A stretch of DNA of 64,000 nt from Doris montereyensis (GCA_037039925.1 JAXRKP010001303.1:1-64000); one strand, 5' to 3'. Shown: positions 35,466 to 48,939, counted from the first letter of the stretch. Program-made: numbers and translations. The notes: generated by a model not told the origin, from the letters alone.

Positions 35466-38400
35466 TTCTTTCTTTCTTTATCAACTCCCATACTACCTTC
35501 TGGTGTGTGGGTTTTAGATGCCGAAATGATCTTTCTCTAGGCTGTGCTGTCCTGACATTTTCTGTTTCCTTCCGAAAAAGTTAAATCTCTTTGCGTTAAT
35601 GCCTGTCTTATATCTTCTTCCCACTTTCTCCGAGGTCTGTCTTTTGCCTTGAGGTTTAGCACTGTATACTGATTTTGCCAATTTATTGTCATTCATTTTG
35701 TTAATATGTCCAAACCATCTCAGTTGATTCATTTCTATCTTAGTTTTTATGCTATCTGCTTTGGTTTGATCTCTTCTTATTGTTGTGTTTCTGATTTTGT
35801 CTCTTTTAGTTTTCCCTACTACTAGTACTACTCTTCTTAGATATTTCATTACGGTTGCCTGCACTCTACTGTATTCCCTACGGTCTAAGGTCCAGGTTTC
35901 ACTGCCATAGGAGAGTAGGACAATAAACTGTGTGGTATACTGCCATTTTGGTTTTTTCTTGACAATTTGTGTTTATCTACAAATACAAATGCCTTTCTAG
36001 ACGGTTATATATTGCACTTTTCTTTTGGATTCTCTGGCTGATTTCTTCTCTTAGTTTTCCCTCTAGTTAATCATTACTCCTCTCTGGCTGATTTCTTCTC
36101 TTAGTTTTCCCTCTAGTTAATCATTACTCTAAGTAATTTTAGCTTTGAACTTGTTCTAAAATCTCCTGCCTAATTTAAGGTTTTGTGTTTTAGCTTCCTA
36201 GTTACTAGATTGTTTTGGTTTTCTTTGCATTTTACTCTCATTCCTCTTTTATTTAATTCATTATTCATTATGTTGATATTTGACTGGAGGTCCATTTCTG
36301 ATTTTCCAAACAGAACTAAATCATCAGCAAATGAAAGCATTGATACATTTACTGGTTTGAGCTTCATTTTCTTCATTTTTGAGGATGCCTTTGCGACTGA
36401 ATCCATAAATGTGATAAACAAAAGAGGACTTAGGACACAACCCTGTCTTACTCCTTTATCTACTTCAAATTCTGCAGATATGTTTCCAGCTACTCTCACT
36501 GCACATGTTGGTTTATTGTAAAAACTTTTAATGGTTTCTATTAAATTTTGCTCTACGTTATGTTCTTTTAAGGAAAGCCATAGTTCATCCCTCCTCAGTT
36601 TCAAATGCCTTTTCTAAGTCAATAAAACACAGGTGCAAGTCAATGTTTCTCTCAAGGAATTTTCTATTATTTGTCTAATTGTAAATATGTGATCTTGTAC
36701 ACTTCTTCCTGGTCTAAATCCACTCTGGTGTTCTTCAATCTGATCCTCTACTCTTTTCCTTAGTCTCATTTCCAGAATCCTGGCATACATTTTTCCTGAT
36801 GTACGCTAAGTAGTGATATCCCTCTATAGTTTGAGCATTCCATAGTTGATCCTTTCTTGTGTATCAGAACTACCGTTCCCTTATTCCAGTCGTCTGGCAC
36901 CTTCCATGCTTGTTGACATATTACATCATACATGTAGTAGTTTCTCTGCCTCTCTCCCTTGGTTTTTAATCATTTCTGGATAAACTTGATCTGCTCCTGG
37001 GGCTTTTTCCTAATTTCACTTTTCTTATAGCTGTTTAACGTTCTTCCATTGAGATATCTACATTTTCAGCTGTCTCATCTCGATTACTTGTTATTCTTAA
37101 TAATTGATTTGTACTCCTTGTTTCATATGTTCTGGAGGGATTGTGTAATTGTTGAAAATACTTTCTCCACGTTTCCATGATTTGGCTGTCTCCTTTCATT
37201 ATCTCTCCTTTGGCGTTCTTAATTTGTCGTACTGGACATGCTCTGATCTTTCTCATGTTCTTCTTTAGTGCTCCCCAAAACAGCTTTTGATTTCCTTGAT
37301 AGCTTTCTTGAAGTCTTTGTCCAAACTCTTCCCACTGTTCCTGTTTTGTTTTCCTAACTTTCTCTTTGGCGATAAGTTCTTTTACTCACGTAATCTATCC
37401 TTTCCTCTGATCTCTTTGTAAGTATTTCTTGCAGGCATCCTTCGTTTCTTTGATTTTAGTCTTGACTTTCTCATTCCACCATGCTGTTCTTTTCATATCT
37501 CCTTTAGTTCGTTTCCTACCACAGACCTCATCAGTACAACTGAGGAGTGTTTCTTATATATTTGCCACTTTTCTTCTATTGTGCTTTCCTTCACATCCAA
37601 CTGCCTTTCACTGATAGATCTTTTTATCCTGGATTTGTATATCTGTTTTACTATTGGTTTATTTAGTTCTTCTATTTTGAGTTTAGTAGCTTTCTTCTCT
37701 TTCCTTTTCTGTGTTTTCTTCAGTTAATTATATCATTTTGGCTATCACTAGGTGATGATCACTAAACATTTCTGCTCCTCTGCTTACTCAGCATCCATTG
37801 TACTGTAAAATAGAGAACTGCTAACTATTATGTAGTCTATGATTGACTTTTCACATGTCTTCATTTAGTCTTGTATATTTGTGGATATCTTTATGAGGAA
37901 AAAATGTGTTAGCTATTTTCATGTTATTTTTGTTACTCATAAAAATCTAGTAGCCTCTCTCCATTTGGAAAAGTTGTCTCTCCTTCTTTACCTATTACTC
38001 CTCCTGTTTCCACATTGTTGCCTACTCTAGCATTTAAATCTCCTAAAACCATTAATTCCTGTTTTGGGTTTGAGATTCTCTGCAGCTATTTGTAAATCAT
38101 TTTCGAAGATATCTTTTTCTTCTTTGGTGGCATCTTCGTTTGGTCCATAAGCTATTAATAATTTAATTTTCTCTTCCTTTTGGTTTAATATTTACCTCTA
38201 ATAGCCGTGGGCTTACAAATTTCCAACTTTCTAGTAGCATTTCTTGCCTTTTATGCATTAGGATGCCTACTCCTGCTTTAGCTTTATCTTTGACATCTAC
38301 TCCTGAGAAGATTAAAGTATGATTTGGTCCTACATTTTCTATTCCTTGTCCTTTTTCTTTGTTTCTGCAATAGCCAAAATGTCTACTTTGAATTTTTCCA

Positions 38401-38807
38401 TTTCTTCAGCTAATTCCTTTCCATTAATTGCCCTAACATTCCATGTTCCAAAAATCAGTCCGTTTTCTTTTCCAGAGTCGTCTTCGAAAGTTCAAGCCGG
38501 GTATATCATTGTATATATTACTTTGAATCAGGATGTTTTGGATAAGCAGAGGATTAGCCCACTGTACCCTAGGTAGATGGTGGGGCTGCCACCTTGAAGC
38601 CTGCTACCAGGCCTTGTTATCTTGTCAGGGTTAACTCCCTTAGCCTTTAGTTATTCAAGACCAGCCAGCAAGGCAGCAGGTTATTTTCTTTCAGGGTTAA
38701 CTCCCTTAGCCTTTGGTCAGTCAAGACCTGCCTGCAAGGCAGCAGGAGACTCGTGGAGGGTGGGATCATCTATTCCCCGTACAGGTGCTTACCTGTCCAC
38801 TGCCCGG
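35466..38807 (-). mobile_element. RTE-like LINE copy C, full length with TSD
   Basis: A minus-strand element of 3342 bp flanked by the exact 12-bp duplication AAGTAAAGAAAT (35454-35465 and 38808-38819). The 5' non-coding region (about 38490-38807) has two tandem units of about 75 bp and ends CCGGGCAGTGGACAGGTAAG on the sense strand. It encodes an apurinic-type endonuclease then RT: frames at 37035-37256, 36170-36604 (GVRQGCVLSPLLFITFMDS, FADDLVLFGKSE) and 35514-35864 (RWFGHINKMN). The 3' end is an (AAAG)n tail. All reading frames are interrupted. A 48-bp tandem duplication at about 36040-36130 is shared with copy E. Confidence 0.93.
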
Positions 38808-38819
38808 AAGTAAAGAAAT

Positions 38820-39071
38820 ACAAGGTCTTAACAAATTTTACAGGGGGAGAAAATCATGAAGGTTAAAACAATGTCATTGTCATCAATTAGTAGTAATTAA
38901 TTATTTAAGTAATCATAATGACACCTCAGATTTTACGAGACCTCGGGTTCAATGAAAACTCTTGAATGGTCCGTTGCATTTGAGGTTTATTGTATTATGT
39001 GATTCATTGACATTAATGATGGGGGAAAAGTTGATGGTCAATAACAGTTTTTCAGTTGGTCATCATTGAAT
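38820..39071. other. Spacer, nothing recognised
   Basis: AT-rich sequence between the LINE duplication and a SINE. Confidence 0.4.
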
Positions 39072-39360
39072 TCGTGCCTCAGTGGACTGATGATCAGGCT
39101 GCAAGTCCCAGACTTGGCAGTATCATGAGGTACTGGGTTCAAATCCTAGCAATGCTCAAGTCCAACCTTGTGTCTCTTGGGATAGACATTTTTAACACGC
39201 ATTTCTCCGCTCGGCTCATCAGCTGTGGTGTATAGCCTTTGATAAACCAGCCTCCAATAAGCCCTATCCAGGAGGTGATGTATTATCACCTGTTGGGCTA
39301 CACACTCTAGGAAGAAGGGTATGCTTTGGCTCTGAGAGCTGTATTGGCCTTGAAGGAAAT
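39072..39360 (+). mobile_element. tRNA-derived SINE, copy 1
   Basis: The tRNA-like head has an A-box-like GTGCCTCAGTGG (39074-39085) and a good B box GGTTCAAATCC (39136-39146), about 50 bp apart. The body contains TTGTGTCTCTTGGGATAGAC, related to the second SINE at 61148. It would be transcribed by RNA polymerase III and moved by a LINE. The tail is not clear. Confidence 0.65.
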
Positions 39361-42300
39361 GTCTACTTTATTTATTTCAGATATATACTTACACAAGTAA
39401 GGAATAAGTTATCACACAAAGGAATCTAATCTTGATGGTTTGCAAGACATTTTTTTATGCTCTTCATGAAAATTGTGGACCATTCTTTCATGAATGGATG
39501 AAAACTAGAGACCATTCTTTTATGAATAAATGAAAACTGAAAATCATTCTATAAATGTAGATGACAGACCATCCTTTTATGAATATGCGTGAGAAGAAAG
39601 TAACGTACTAACAATGAACAACAAAGGAGAGCAGTTTGCAACAGTTCATTTTCAAACACATGAGAAGCCTCTATAGATAATTAATGACACCAAGACAGAA
39701 ATTTCATACGGAAACACTTTATTAATGCTGCCAGTCTATTATATAAATTTCCTATATTTATATAATATAAAATATTCTTACAAATTTTGTACATATAGTA
39801 CCGGTATATTACAAATGATATAAGGATATTCAAATCAACATAGTGTTACACTCATTTAAAGATACCTTGACATAAAAAAACAACGCTGTAACTTGGATAT
39901 CTACTCAAGGTGGATCTTGCCGAGTGGTTTGTTTCATTGAAATTGACCTTGTCCATCACACACGGAGATCTCAGGATGAATTAAGAGGAAAGAGCAAGAT
40001 AAAGGATAAGGAGAGGACTGAGCAGTAGGAGCTACCAGCAGCATTCTCCAATCGCCCTCCTTGCTAAGTGAAAGTGTAATGTAGTGATTCAAGACTTATA
40101 AAGATATGTTACCAACTCAACTGTTTCAAAACAAATGTGGTATGATGAGCATAACGTCACTGTAGTGTAACTTTATTAATACATACGTCCGCCTGACACA
40201 ATTTTTCAGTAGACGCAAAACACGTCATAAATCATCAAATAGGGCTGCAAATACTATGCTATGCTTTTGTGGAAGAAAAACGGAAATCTTTGTTTAGATC
40301 ATGTGCATAAAATTAGCTTTCCTATTGGATCAAGCCTCCAATATTTATAACGACATTAAAGAATCGTGCGATTGATCATTTTAAGGACAAATCTCCTATC
40401 CCATGTATCGTGAACTTGCTCGTTTGGACAGGTTCACCGACAATAAGTATACTAAGAGATTGCAGTATGTATACACACTGTAAGCGTATTATATGAATCA
40501 TTTCCAAACTTGTGCTTTACTTTGACCTGGCTATGGTCTAAAACAGCAAAAGAAGAGACAGAAAAGATACCTAGTTTAGTTGGTTTGTTGTCTAATCAGA
40601 ACTGTGACACTGGTTTTGGGAAGGATTCTTACAAATTCTCCTTTCAGTTTGAGCTTATACTATACACTACTATCATAAGGCTGCAAACCCAACGACTTCA
40701 TTGTCTCACCGACTTCCCTTGCAATTTCGGGAGAGAATATTCGACATGTACATGGGAACAATGACGCCATATCAAAAAGTGTAGGCACACTGTGTTCACA
40801 GCCTTTACAGCTCTATACAGAAAATAACAAATTTATTTTTTCTTTCAAAATTAAGCTCAATATTGGGAAACCTCCACACCCTGAGATAATTTAAAGTCAA
40901 AGAGTTCAAATATGAACTCAAAAATAATATTTGAGTAAAATTGTACATTTTAGGATTGCAACTGCTTTTTTTTTACATTGTAGCCGAGCGGATGTGGTGA
41001 AAGGTGGGAATGGTTTGAATGCTGCACTAAAATCAAAATGAGGGAGGGGTGGATTGGTGCTACTCTAATGTCGACTACAGATTCTCTAGAGCTCCTGCCC
41101 CTTCTGTGCAAGTTGGGAAAAATCCAGTAGAAAAGCATGTGTGGGAGGTTGGCAAAAGGTGCTGGTAGGTCCCACTTCTTTCCTTTTCCCTTTCATCTTG
41201 CTGTTTCCTCTTACATCAACATGATATCACTGCATATGATGGATGGGTAAATTTCAGTGAAACAAACAAATTTTGCAGCCTTGGACAGTCTATCTTCAAA
41301 CTATTTATTTAGCATTAAGAAGTGAACATATTTGGGTTTTTTGCTCTTAGTTGGATCTTTTATTTTATTTAGTCTTCACACTCTAAAAAACAAAATAAGA
41401 TGCCAACCTTGTTAACATTTAATTTTAACAATTTGTTAGTGGTTCAGGTAAAGCATGTGCTCAGCTGAAATTTTATGCAAACATGCCGGAAATGACAAAC
41501 TAGAGATATACAAGAGCCAGTTTATTTACTGAGTAAAGAGTTGTGCCCTTCACAAACTTTCAGACATAAATTCCTTCATTCCTTTTGTTTCCAGATGCTT
41601 GTCTCTGTCTTAGAAGAAAAATCCCTGTGGAAATGAAGGAATAAAATTTCAGTGAAGTTTTATATTCTTCAAATATATATATATATATATATTACTTTTT
41701 TTTTTAAGTTTAAAGATTTCAAAAATCAGACTAGGGCATGAATATTTTTCTACAAAATACATCAATGCAATTACTTTTAACCTTGATGAATTAAAATAAG
41801 ACCTGTTTCTATATGACTCACTCTCAAGAGCGGATCTGTTCAGGTGGCACTATATTCTGATTAATATTTAAATGCTTATCTTTTATGAAAATATCAAAAT
41901 ATAAGTATACTATAAAACTTAAGAACTGAAGAGATACTACAGACAATTCCATGACCGTTAGTTGAAGTACACAGTTTAAACAATATTTTAAGTAGTGGAG
42001 TTGGATCTGTTTTTAAAAGATTTGTCTAATTTTTGTTTCACTAACGAAAGCAGTGTTTGTTCAACATTGTTTCTCACAATAAAATATGTTTGGTTGGTTG
42101 TCTGCTGTGTTTGTTTTGATTATAACGGGCTTCGTACTACAGGTGGTTGGTGGGTGACGCTGGTAGGTCCTACTTCTTTCATGTCCTTTCACTTATCTTT
42201 CACCCTGAGATCACTGCGATGGTGGATGGGGTAAATTTCAATGAAACAAGAGCATAACATGGAAAAATATTTTTTTAACCATATTTCATGTACTCGGAAG

Positions 42301-43340
42301 TCATGCACGCCGTCATTTCATGCCTTATGATTCTTACCACAGAAACAATTAAATTTATGTTACTTTTGGTCATAAATTGCCACAATATGATCAATCTACG
42401 CGTCAAATAGTCTGTCATGTTTTTGCCTCAGTTTATGCTGTATTACATTACTTTTTTTAACTGCAAATCAAACTTGATCATTCCATGACATCCAAGTAAT
42501 TTTCACCACACAGGCGATACTGACATGTGTGTCACATATTTGTATAAAAAAGCACTTCACTATGGCTAGAACTATTTCTACTTCTAATTAGAGTTAAGGT
42601 TTCTTTGATGGAAAGATAAAAAGATAAAAAGATAAAGATGGATTTATAGTCCTATAAGCCTTAGCATTTGAGATGTAAATAGGGTCAAATAGGATAGCAA
42701 CCAAAGGGTTAAATATCACCCATGTTGGCCAAGAATAAATGACGTTCCAGTGCCTCAAGGTGTATTTTCCTTACAACAATGGGACTACAAGGTTGATTCT
42801 CTACATAAGTCAACAATTCAGAGACTTCTATTCATTAACTGTTACGGGATGGTGACTTTTTCTCATAAAACGTTGCCAACGTCTTCTCTACCCGCAATAG
42901 GTAAATCTGACATAAAATTATCTTTTGTTCTCATGACACCACAGTGTAAAATTATTGAAATTTATTTACTGATTAAGACTGAATTTGATTGAAAAAAAAA
43001 AAATGCAGTGATTACATTTCTTCGTTTGAATCTTTTGAGGGATTAATTTTGTTCTAGAATCAACTTCATATAATCAATAATATAAACACGCTTTCTTAGG
43101 TGGATCTTTTTGTTTTCTGTCAGAATGACATCCTCGTAATTTTTCAAGGAATCAAACTCTATCATAAATATATTGATCGAAAGTTAAAACATCATGAGAA
43201 TTCATCAGACGAAGTATATTCATTTGGGCTAGCTCTTAACTAAAACAAGAAGTGACTTCCAGTTTGGTTACTGAGCAAGACAGACGTGGGTTTAGCGAGC
43301 TCTCGCCCTTTTTAAAAATTAATTTAAGTTTCTTTTGTGG
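39361..43340. other. Intergenic sequence with a local duplication
   Basis: No gene recognised. Two related segments lie about 1 kb apart (about 41157-41270 and 42140-42250), sharing CTGGTAGGTCC, ACTTCTTTC and GGTAAATTTCA. A (TA)n run is at about 41674. Frames of 60-90 codons here have no domain or splice evidence. Confidence 0.5.
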
Positions 43341-43354
43341 TTGAACGACACCAA

Positions 43355-44242
43355 TATGCCAGTTAGCGGACTTCCGATGATGCTGGGATGTCTTATCAAC
43401 AGCATACTAGAGGAATCTCACCTTTCCTTCAAAGTAACTGAAAATAAAGAGCGCATCACCCTCGTCCTTCGATTTGATGGCATGGACACTGTGTCGACAG
43501 GTCGTCATTCAACCCCTGTCAGCTTCAGATAGAAGTCGCCAAGCCAAATAAGACCAGACAAACTAAGAAAACAACAACATCATACAAGAGTAGCAACAAA
43601 GACAGCAACAACATCTCTAACGTGGACTTTGAAAACAAAGAAAACCGAAATGCTGACATTCAACAAACAAAAACAACATTACGGACTCGACCCAGAGTAC
43701 TGACAGTGCTATCCATTCATTCAGTGTGTCAACTATAACATCGCCCCTTGACGACACATCTATCGTCGGACATACAATCAGTGAATCAAACGACCTAGAC
43801 GACATGGCAACAGATACGAAACACAGCAAGAAGAAAATACATCTACACATTTCTGACACATCTATCACGTCAGACAGTGAAACCAGTATGGCAAAGAAAG
43901 CTCAAGCACATGTGATGAAAACTCATCCATGGAAAATCCACAAGGTGGTAGCAGTGCAGTAATCACATAAGCTTTGCTCACATGGTCAAGCAGCTTTGCT
44001 GTGATAAAATAAGCATCCAGATTTTCAAAATCACGAAAGACACAGGAAGGCATATTACACAGCCATATCGCAACACAAACTTTTTAAAGCTCATGTTAGA
44101 CACATTTCAAACAACAGGTCATGTTATTCTTGCAGAGACTGATGATCTCATTATTGAGTATTGCGTTACTGATCAAAGGATAAGCTACTTTACCATCAAG
44201 AACAGTGAAGACAACAGTCCAAATGCAACGACATCTGCTTAG
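43355..44242 (+). pseudogene. Degenerate coding region of unknown function
   Basis: Three consecutive frames look like one broken protein. 43355-43532 begins MPVSGLPMMLGCLINSILEE and has real-protein composition. A Ser/Thr/Asn-rich middle follows after a shift near 43525, continuing to about 43680 and then in another frame to 43962 (ISESNDLDDMATDTKHSKKK). 43982-44242 is a third frame (MVKQLCCDKISIQIFKITKD). I do not recognise a family. It could be a decayed retrogene, a transposon accessory frame, or exons of an unknown gene with a sequencing indel. No paralogue lies elsewhere in the window. Confidence 0.4.
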
Positions 44243-45423
44243 TTGGCAAGACCAGACGATCTGGAATATGGAAGACTGCAACTATGGAGACCATGTGCAG
44301 AATTTTCTGACATTACTGCCTGATCTTAAGATTTTGATCTTCAAAACATTGAATCTATAATCTATAAAGACCAAAACAGAGACAAAACAAGCTCTGGAGC
44401 CCATGACTTGGAAAGCCAATAATATGCATACCTTTGCAAGTTAACATTGTCTTAATAATGTTTTGTAATTCTCAGATAATTATCAATTTGCCATGGTTGG
44501 CTTGTTGATTATTCCTAATGAATGTTATTTTCTATTTGCCCTTTAATTGTATAGTTGTGAATGTATTTATTCAAAGCAAGTTGGCTTTAATAGAGATGCA
44601 TTGATAAAGTTAGAAGAATTATTGTATTCATTTTCACCATAAATATTTGAAGGGCTGAAATAATGTCTTCACACGATGTGTTGATGAAATTTGAATATTG
44701 TTATATCTTGAGAGTAAAATGTGGAAAAAAATAATAATAAATAAATAAAGTTCCTTAATTACAAGAAAAAAAATGTTTAAAAAATAATAATAAATAAATA
44801 AAAATTCCATCCATTTCATATTAGGGCTATTAAAAAAAGAAGAAAAAATGTTTCAAGGGTTTCAGTGTCAATTAGAACTTTCAAAGGTTTCAGTGTCAAT
44901 TGGAACTTGGACGTCATACCTCATGATTTGATATCACCAATTTTGTACCATCATGACATTATATCGACCAAGTATAATACACCCCATTCTACTCTTAAAA
45001 TTTGCGGGATAGATGAAAAGGATTAGAGTCAATTACAGAATTGTTTTATAATAACATTAAAAATAGAAGAAATATTGTGTTATCTCCATCTAGTATCGGC
45101 CATAAAGTACCGATTATGCCAAACCTACATGAGCTTCATGCATTTTAAATTCGCAATTATTTCCTAATGCCAAATATTCCTTTTGCTTTAAAGTGGATTT
45201 TGGGGAAATAATCAGTCATTTCAGGATGTCAGAGAAGGCTTTTAAATGGGGGATTTTCCAAATCATTTCGGGAGGGCTGACAGGTCTGAAAGAAGGTCAA
45301 AGCACTTCAAGAAATATCACCCATGACACAAAATAAGAACCACCTTTTGAGAGTGAGCCATCTATATATAGATATATCCTTTGGTTACGTGGTTGTGCAA
45401 ACAATGTGCATTAGATGAAACTA
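44243..45423. other. Intergenic, AT-rich
   Basis: Contains the near-duplicate TTTCAAAGGGTTTCAGTGTCAATT-type pair at about 44850-44910 (two tandem copies) and two AATAATAAATAAATAAA stretches (44729 and 44783). Nothing coding recognised. Confidence 0.4.
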
Positions 45424-45429
45424 TTTATT
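45424..45429 (-). promoter_or_regulatory. Candidate polyadenylation signal for PAXIP1
   Basis: AATAAA on the minus strand, 271 bp past the PAXIP1 stop codon. Placement is plausible for a 3' UTR; no transcript evidence. Confidence 0.4.
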
Positions 45430-45699
45430 CCTTACTCTTTCTTATCATACATAAATCACTTTTTAAACGAAAAAACGAAAAGAAAAAATAAGATTAAACA
45501 AAAAAAGGTAGAAAGGAAAAGAAAAGTCTTGATTCAATGCTGCATGTCAAGACATCATATATTTGTAGAGAGTGAGTCACTTTTAATTATCAAAGCAGTA
45601 AATGTTAATGTCAACAACATCAACATGTAAAAAAGATGATAAGCTCTAGCTGTTTTAACTCAGTGAGTACAATACTTGTGGGTATGCGACATACATCCA

Positions 45700-45782
45700 T
45701 CAGCTTGCAGCAATTCTGAACAGATTGAGATTAAGCTCTTGCCTCATAGCTCCAGTTAGAACGAGTTCAGAATTATAGACAG
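45700..45782 (-). CDS. PAXIP1: PAXIP1 (PTIP) terminal exon
   Basis: Acceptor CTTCTCTTTACAG, then AVYNSELVLTGAMRQELN-type coding to TGA at 45700-45702 (first codon split with the previous exon). It matches the C-terminus of PTIP, where the last BRCT repeat ends with a V-x-N-x-E-x-VLTG segment before a short tail. The entry phase (two bases completing a split codon) fits the preceding exon at 46988-47063, which leaves one base. The tail ends LFRIAAS and is of similar length to the vertebrate protein. Confidence 0.85.
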
Positions 45783-46285
45783 CTGTAAAGAGAAGACACA
45801 CAAAGAAAGTACAAACATGTTCTTAGTTGATTCTATTTTTTTTTTACATTCTTACATAGAACTTTGCATTAAATAAAAAGATTCAGTATTTAGATACAGA
45901 GTTTTCAGCTAATGAAGGGATCAAAAAACAATAGCTTGGAATATTTATCTTAAAAGACCATGTAGTAATACAGTGTTTGAGATCTGTCGTTTTGAAATAT
46001 GATTGTTAGAAATGAGAAATACTCTTTCGAGTCTTGACCATCAGATGTTGAAGAGAGCGAACACATATCATAATTAATGTGATCTTTAGTGAAAATATGA
46101 TACGATGTTTGTCTGGACTTCCTGCCACAATTTTCTCTCAAAATCGTCAAACAAAGAGGAAAAATAAATTGTTTATACTTGTATCCATATGAAATCCACA
46201 GAACGCATAATTCACATGTTTTTACTCTTTAAAAAAATGCATTTTGTCCTTTTCTGGTTTTCTTGCAATTTACAACATTAAGTGC

Positions 46286-46321
<36 letters not shown>

Positions 46322-46987
46322 ATGTAGTTGGGTTAATGTAGGTGTGAATGTGCCTAGGAGCATACTAAAAAGTAAAGTGTATATTTCTTATTGTCAATTT
46401 TTTTATATTAGCATAATTATGAATTATAATTTTCTTTCATGACAACTAACGAGTTATATTTCCTCAGAATATTTTTACATTTTTACAGTTATATCTGTGA
46501 TCATGAAAGTAAAGAAGACCACAAAACTGCAAAATGACTAGCAAATGTTCATCCTTAAGGTATCTCCATTCCCACGGGTTGGTAAAAAAAAAAGATTACA
46601 AGCTCATAACACTATGGTTAAGCTAAAACGCCTCATGTAACTGTAAATTCAACAATGTCGTACAAATAAATAATCCCATGTTTTTTTGTGTCGTATTTTG
46701 AATTCGACTTGGCAAACATAGACTTAAATTGAAGATGACAACCAATGTGTCAGTATTGGGTGGAGAGGTTGACAAAGATACTATACAAAAAAGCCGATCT
46801 AAAGATGAAGTATATCTATCACAAAAAATTGGTACAAAAAAATAAATAAATACAAAACAAAAAAAACAAAACTTTCGTTCTAGAGCTTCAGTTTTCTGAA
46901 ATTGTATTTCCAGTAATATATATACGTAGGAATTTGTACATGCTACAAAACTTTTTCTTTCTTCTTAAAACAAAATAACTTTCTTAC
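45783..46987 (-). other. PAXIP1 intron (1.2 kb)
   Basis: Contains a (GT)n microsatellite (about 46289-46320). The sequence ACTAGCAAATGTTCATC at about 46540 recurs in the neighbouring intron at about 47551. Confidence 0.8.
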
Positions 46988-47063
46988 GTATGTGCTTTGC
47001 TCGCAAGTCCTGCGATAAATGAAGATCTCCAAGACATGTCACCACTATAAATTTAGGCTTTTC
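46988..47063 (-). CDS. PAXIP1: PAXIP1 (PTIP) exon, last BRCT core
   Basis: 76 bp between acceptor ATTATTCCACAG and donor C|GTAAGA. Encodes EKPKFIVVTCLGDLHLSQDL and then RAKHI, matching the core of PTIP BRCT6 (I-x-I-S/T-C-x-x-DLHL). It enters in phase 0 and leaves one base, both consistent with its neighbours. Confidence 0.88.
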
Positions 47064-47623
47064 CTGTGGAATAATTCATAAAATCATCTTTTTAATTTTT
47101 AATTTTCAAAAATGATTGAAACTGAGATAAACAGGGGAAAATGAAAGATAAAGAAAACAAAAACTCATCTGGTGAGATTTCAGTCAACAAATGCTATTTA
47201 CGTAAATTGTTCCTCTATGTAATACAGTTCCAGATTCAGCAATTGAACTCCAAGACTTTTTAACTCAATTTTTTCAATTGCAACATACAATACTTCAAGA
47301 GCTGTCAAAAGAAAATACAAAAGACATCTGTGACTAAAGTGAGCCTGTTTATTTTGGATTTGACTGTAAAACAGGACAGATGAATATGTGGATACCATCT
47401 AATCTTCAACAAAGAAAACCCTTTATCAGCAAAGAAAAAAATGATAACTTGTTACATTAGAAAATAATTTGATTATAACTGTTTTTGAAATAAAGAAAGC
47501 TTAAAAAACTTCAACAAAGGGTTTTCGACAAGCAGTTGATCTGTAAAATCACTAGCAAATGTTCATCAGAGCCCAAAAATCAAAGCCATATTATGGCTGT
47601 CAACTTCATGAGCGTTCTCTTAC
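47064..47623 (-). other. PAXIP1 intron (560 bp)
   Basis: Bounded by consensus splice sites. No other feature apart from the short repeat shared with the next intron. Confidence 0.8.
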
Positions 47624-47758
47624 CATATCATCTATGGCAGAAGCAATAATTTTAGCCGACGGTCTCTTTTTCACCACTGTTCCACCAGCATTTTCAATGA
47701 TGCTGGTCAGTTCACTTGCAGGTGGCACCACACCAGGAGTGATATAAAATGACAGATT
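47624..47758 (-). CDS. PAXIP1: PAXIP1 (PTIP) exon, BRCT6 first half
   Basis: 135 bp, 45 codons, phase 0 at both ends, with acceptor TTCTTTTCAAAG and donor ATG|GTAAGA. Encodes NLSFYITPGVVPPASELTSI and then IENAGGTVVKKRPSAKII, matching the FYITPG...ECAGG segment of the vertebrate PTIP C-terminal BRCT repeat. PTIP is a nuclear BRCT adaptor that joins KMT2C/KMT2D H3K4 methyltransferase complexes and binds phosphorylated DNA-damage proteins through its last BRCT pair. Confidence 0.92.
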
Positions 47759-48067
47759 CTTTGAAAAGAAGAAAGAAACTCAAGCTTATCTATAATGAAA
47801 GCAGTAACAATAGGAAATACATACTTAGATGATTATTTCAAACATTGATAACAAAAAAGCTATATTCCTTTCTATGGCTTCAATGTAATTCAGTAATAAG
47901 TTTCATTCATCTTTAAACACATAAACAATGAATGTTTTGTAAAGAATAAATACTGTAATGTGAGGTCATATTTTAATGTTTCTGGATTGTCAAGACATTA
48001 CAACTTGGCAAAGCAAACACTTTATTCAAAACCTGAAATTAATGCTTTGCGTTGATACAGTACTTAC
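47759..48067 (-). other. PAXIP1 intron (309 bp)
   Basis: Donor CAG|GTAAGTAC, acceptor at 47759. No other feature. Confidence 0.85.
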
Positions 48068-48168
48068 CTGAAAGAGAGGCTTGGCCTGAGCCCGCCTCAA
48101 AGATTCAGCTAGATTACATCCTAGATCACACTCTCCTTTTTCATCTTTCAAAGCATAGTTTCCCTCCA
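48068..48168 (-). CDS. PAXIP1: PAXIP1 (PTIP) exon, linker between BRCT5 and BRCT6
   Basis: 101 bp with acceptor CCCTTTAAAATAG and consensus donor CAG|GTAAGT. Encodes EGNYALKDEKGECDLGCNLA and then ESLRRAQAKPLFQ, matching the NY-x-L-x-D ... ESL-x-x-A-x-x-x-PLF segment of PTIP. It ends in phase 0 and joins the next exon cleanly. It starts with two bases of a split codon, whereas the upstream exon (53180-53352) leaves two bases, so direct joining shifts the frame by one; see findings. Confidence 0.9.
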
Positions 48169-48939
48169 CTATTTTAAAGGGAAAACATTTGTGTTATGAC
48201 ATACAGCTTGTTCCAACTGTAATGCTTATTAAGTGAGATCATAACTACACTTTTAGACATTAGATTATTTAGCCCTTAGCTGCACAGGATATAAGACATA
48301 GCAATGCTGAGGAGAAATTGACCGTTTACCTTCTGAAGGATTTTATTCAAACAATGTGCAAGTGTTTTATACACTTAAGTCACTCAACAAACCTATAGAA
48401 ACATGTCATATTGTGTCATAAGCCTTTTTGGGGTTTTTTGTTTGTGTGCATATAACATGCTCAAAACTGACTCCCCAAAGCCTGTAAATTATATGGGCAC
48501 CTGGCATATAGCATGCACAAACTGGCCGTAGAAGTTACTGGCACATTGCAGTGAAAGGGTTAACCAAACTAAAACTAAGGACACAAATCTTTTTAAACAA
48601 GGAAAAAGGTAATTCTTTCATGATGACATAAGAACATGCATTTGGCTTTTTTGATAAATTCTCTTACAGTAAGTTGAAAAAATTTGTTTTCTTTCTCACC
48701 AAAGTACTTATTGAATGAAGCGATTTAACCAAGTTCATCTTCATTGGGTGAGACAGAGAGCCATCATTTATGGCAAGTCTTGTAGATTTTTTCTTAACTT
48801 TTAGCTTTGAACTCAATCTTGAATTTCAAGTATTGAAAAATACAGTTCCTAAAACACATTAATTAAATTTGAAACAACAGTTAAACACATACATAACTCA
48901 CAAATTACAGACTAGATTGCACTGCAGAAACAGAAGAGG

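Noticed and set aside
45950..46150. 66-codon minus frame as the missing PAXIP1 exon
   Set aside because: Does not match BRCT sequence; the correct exon is at 46988-47063 with matching phases.
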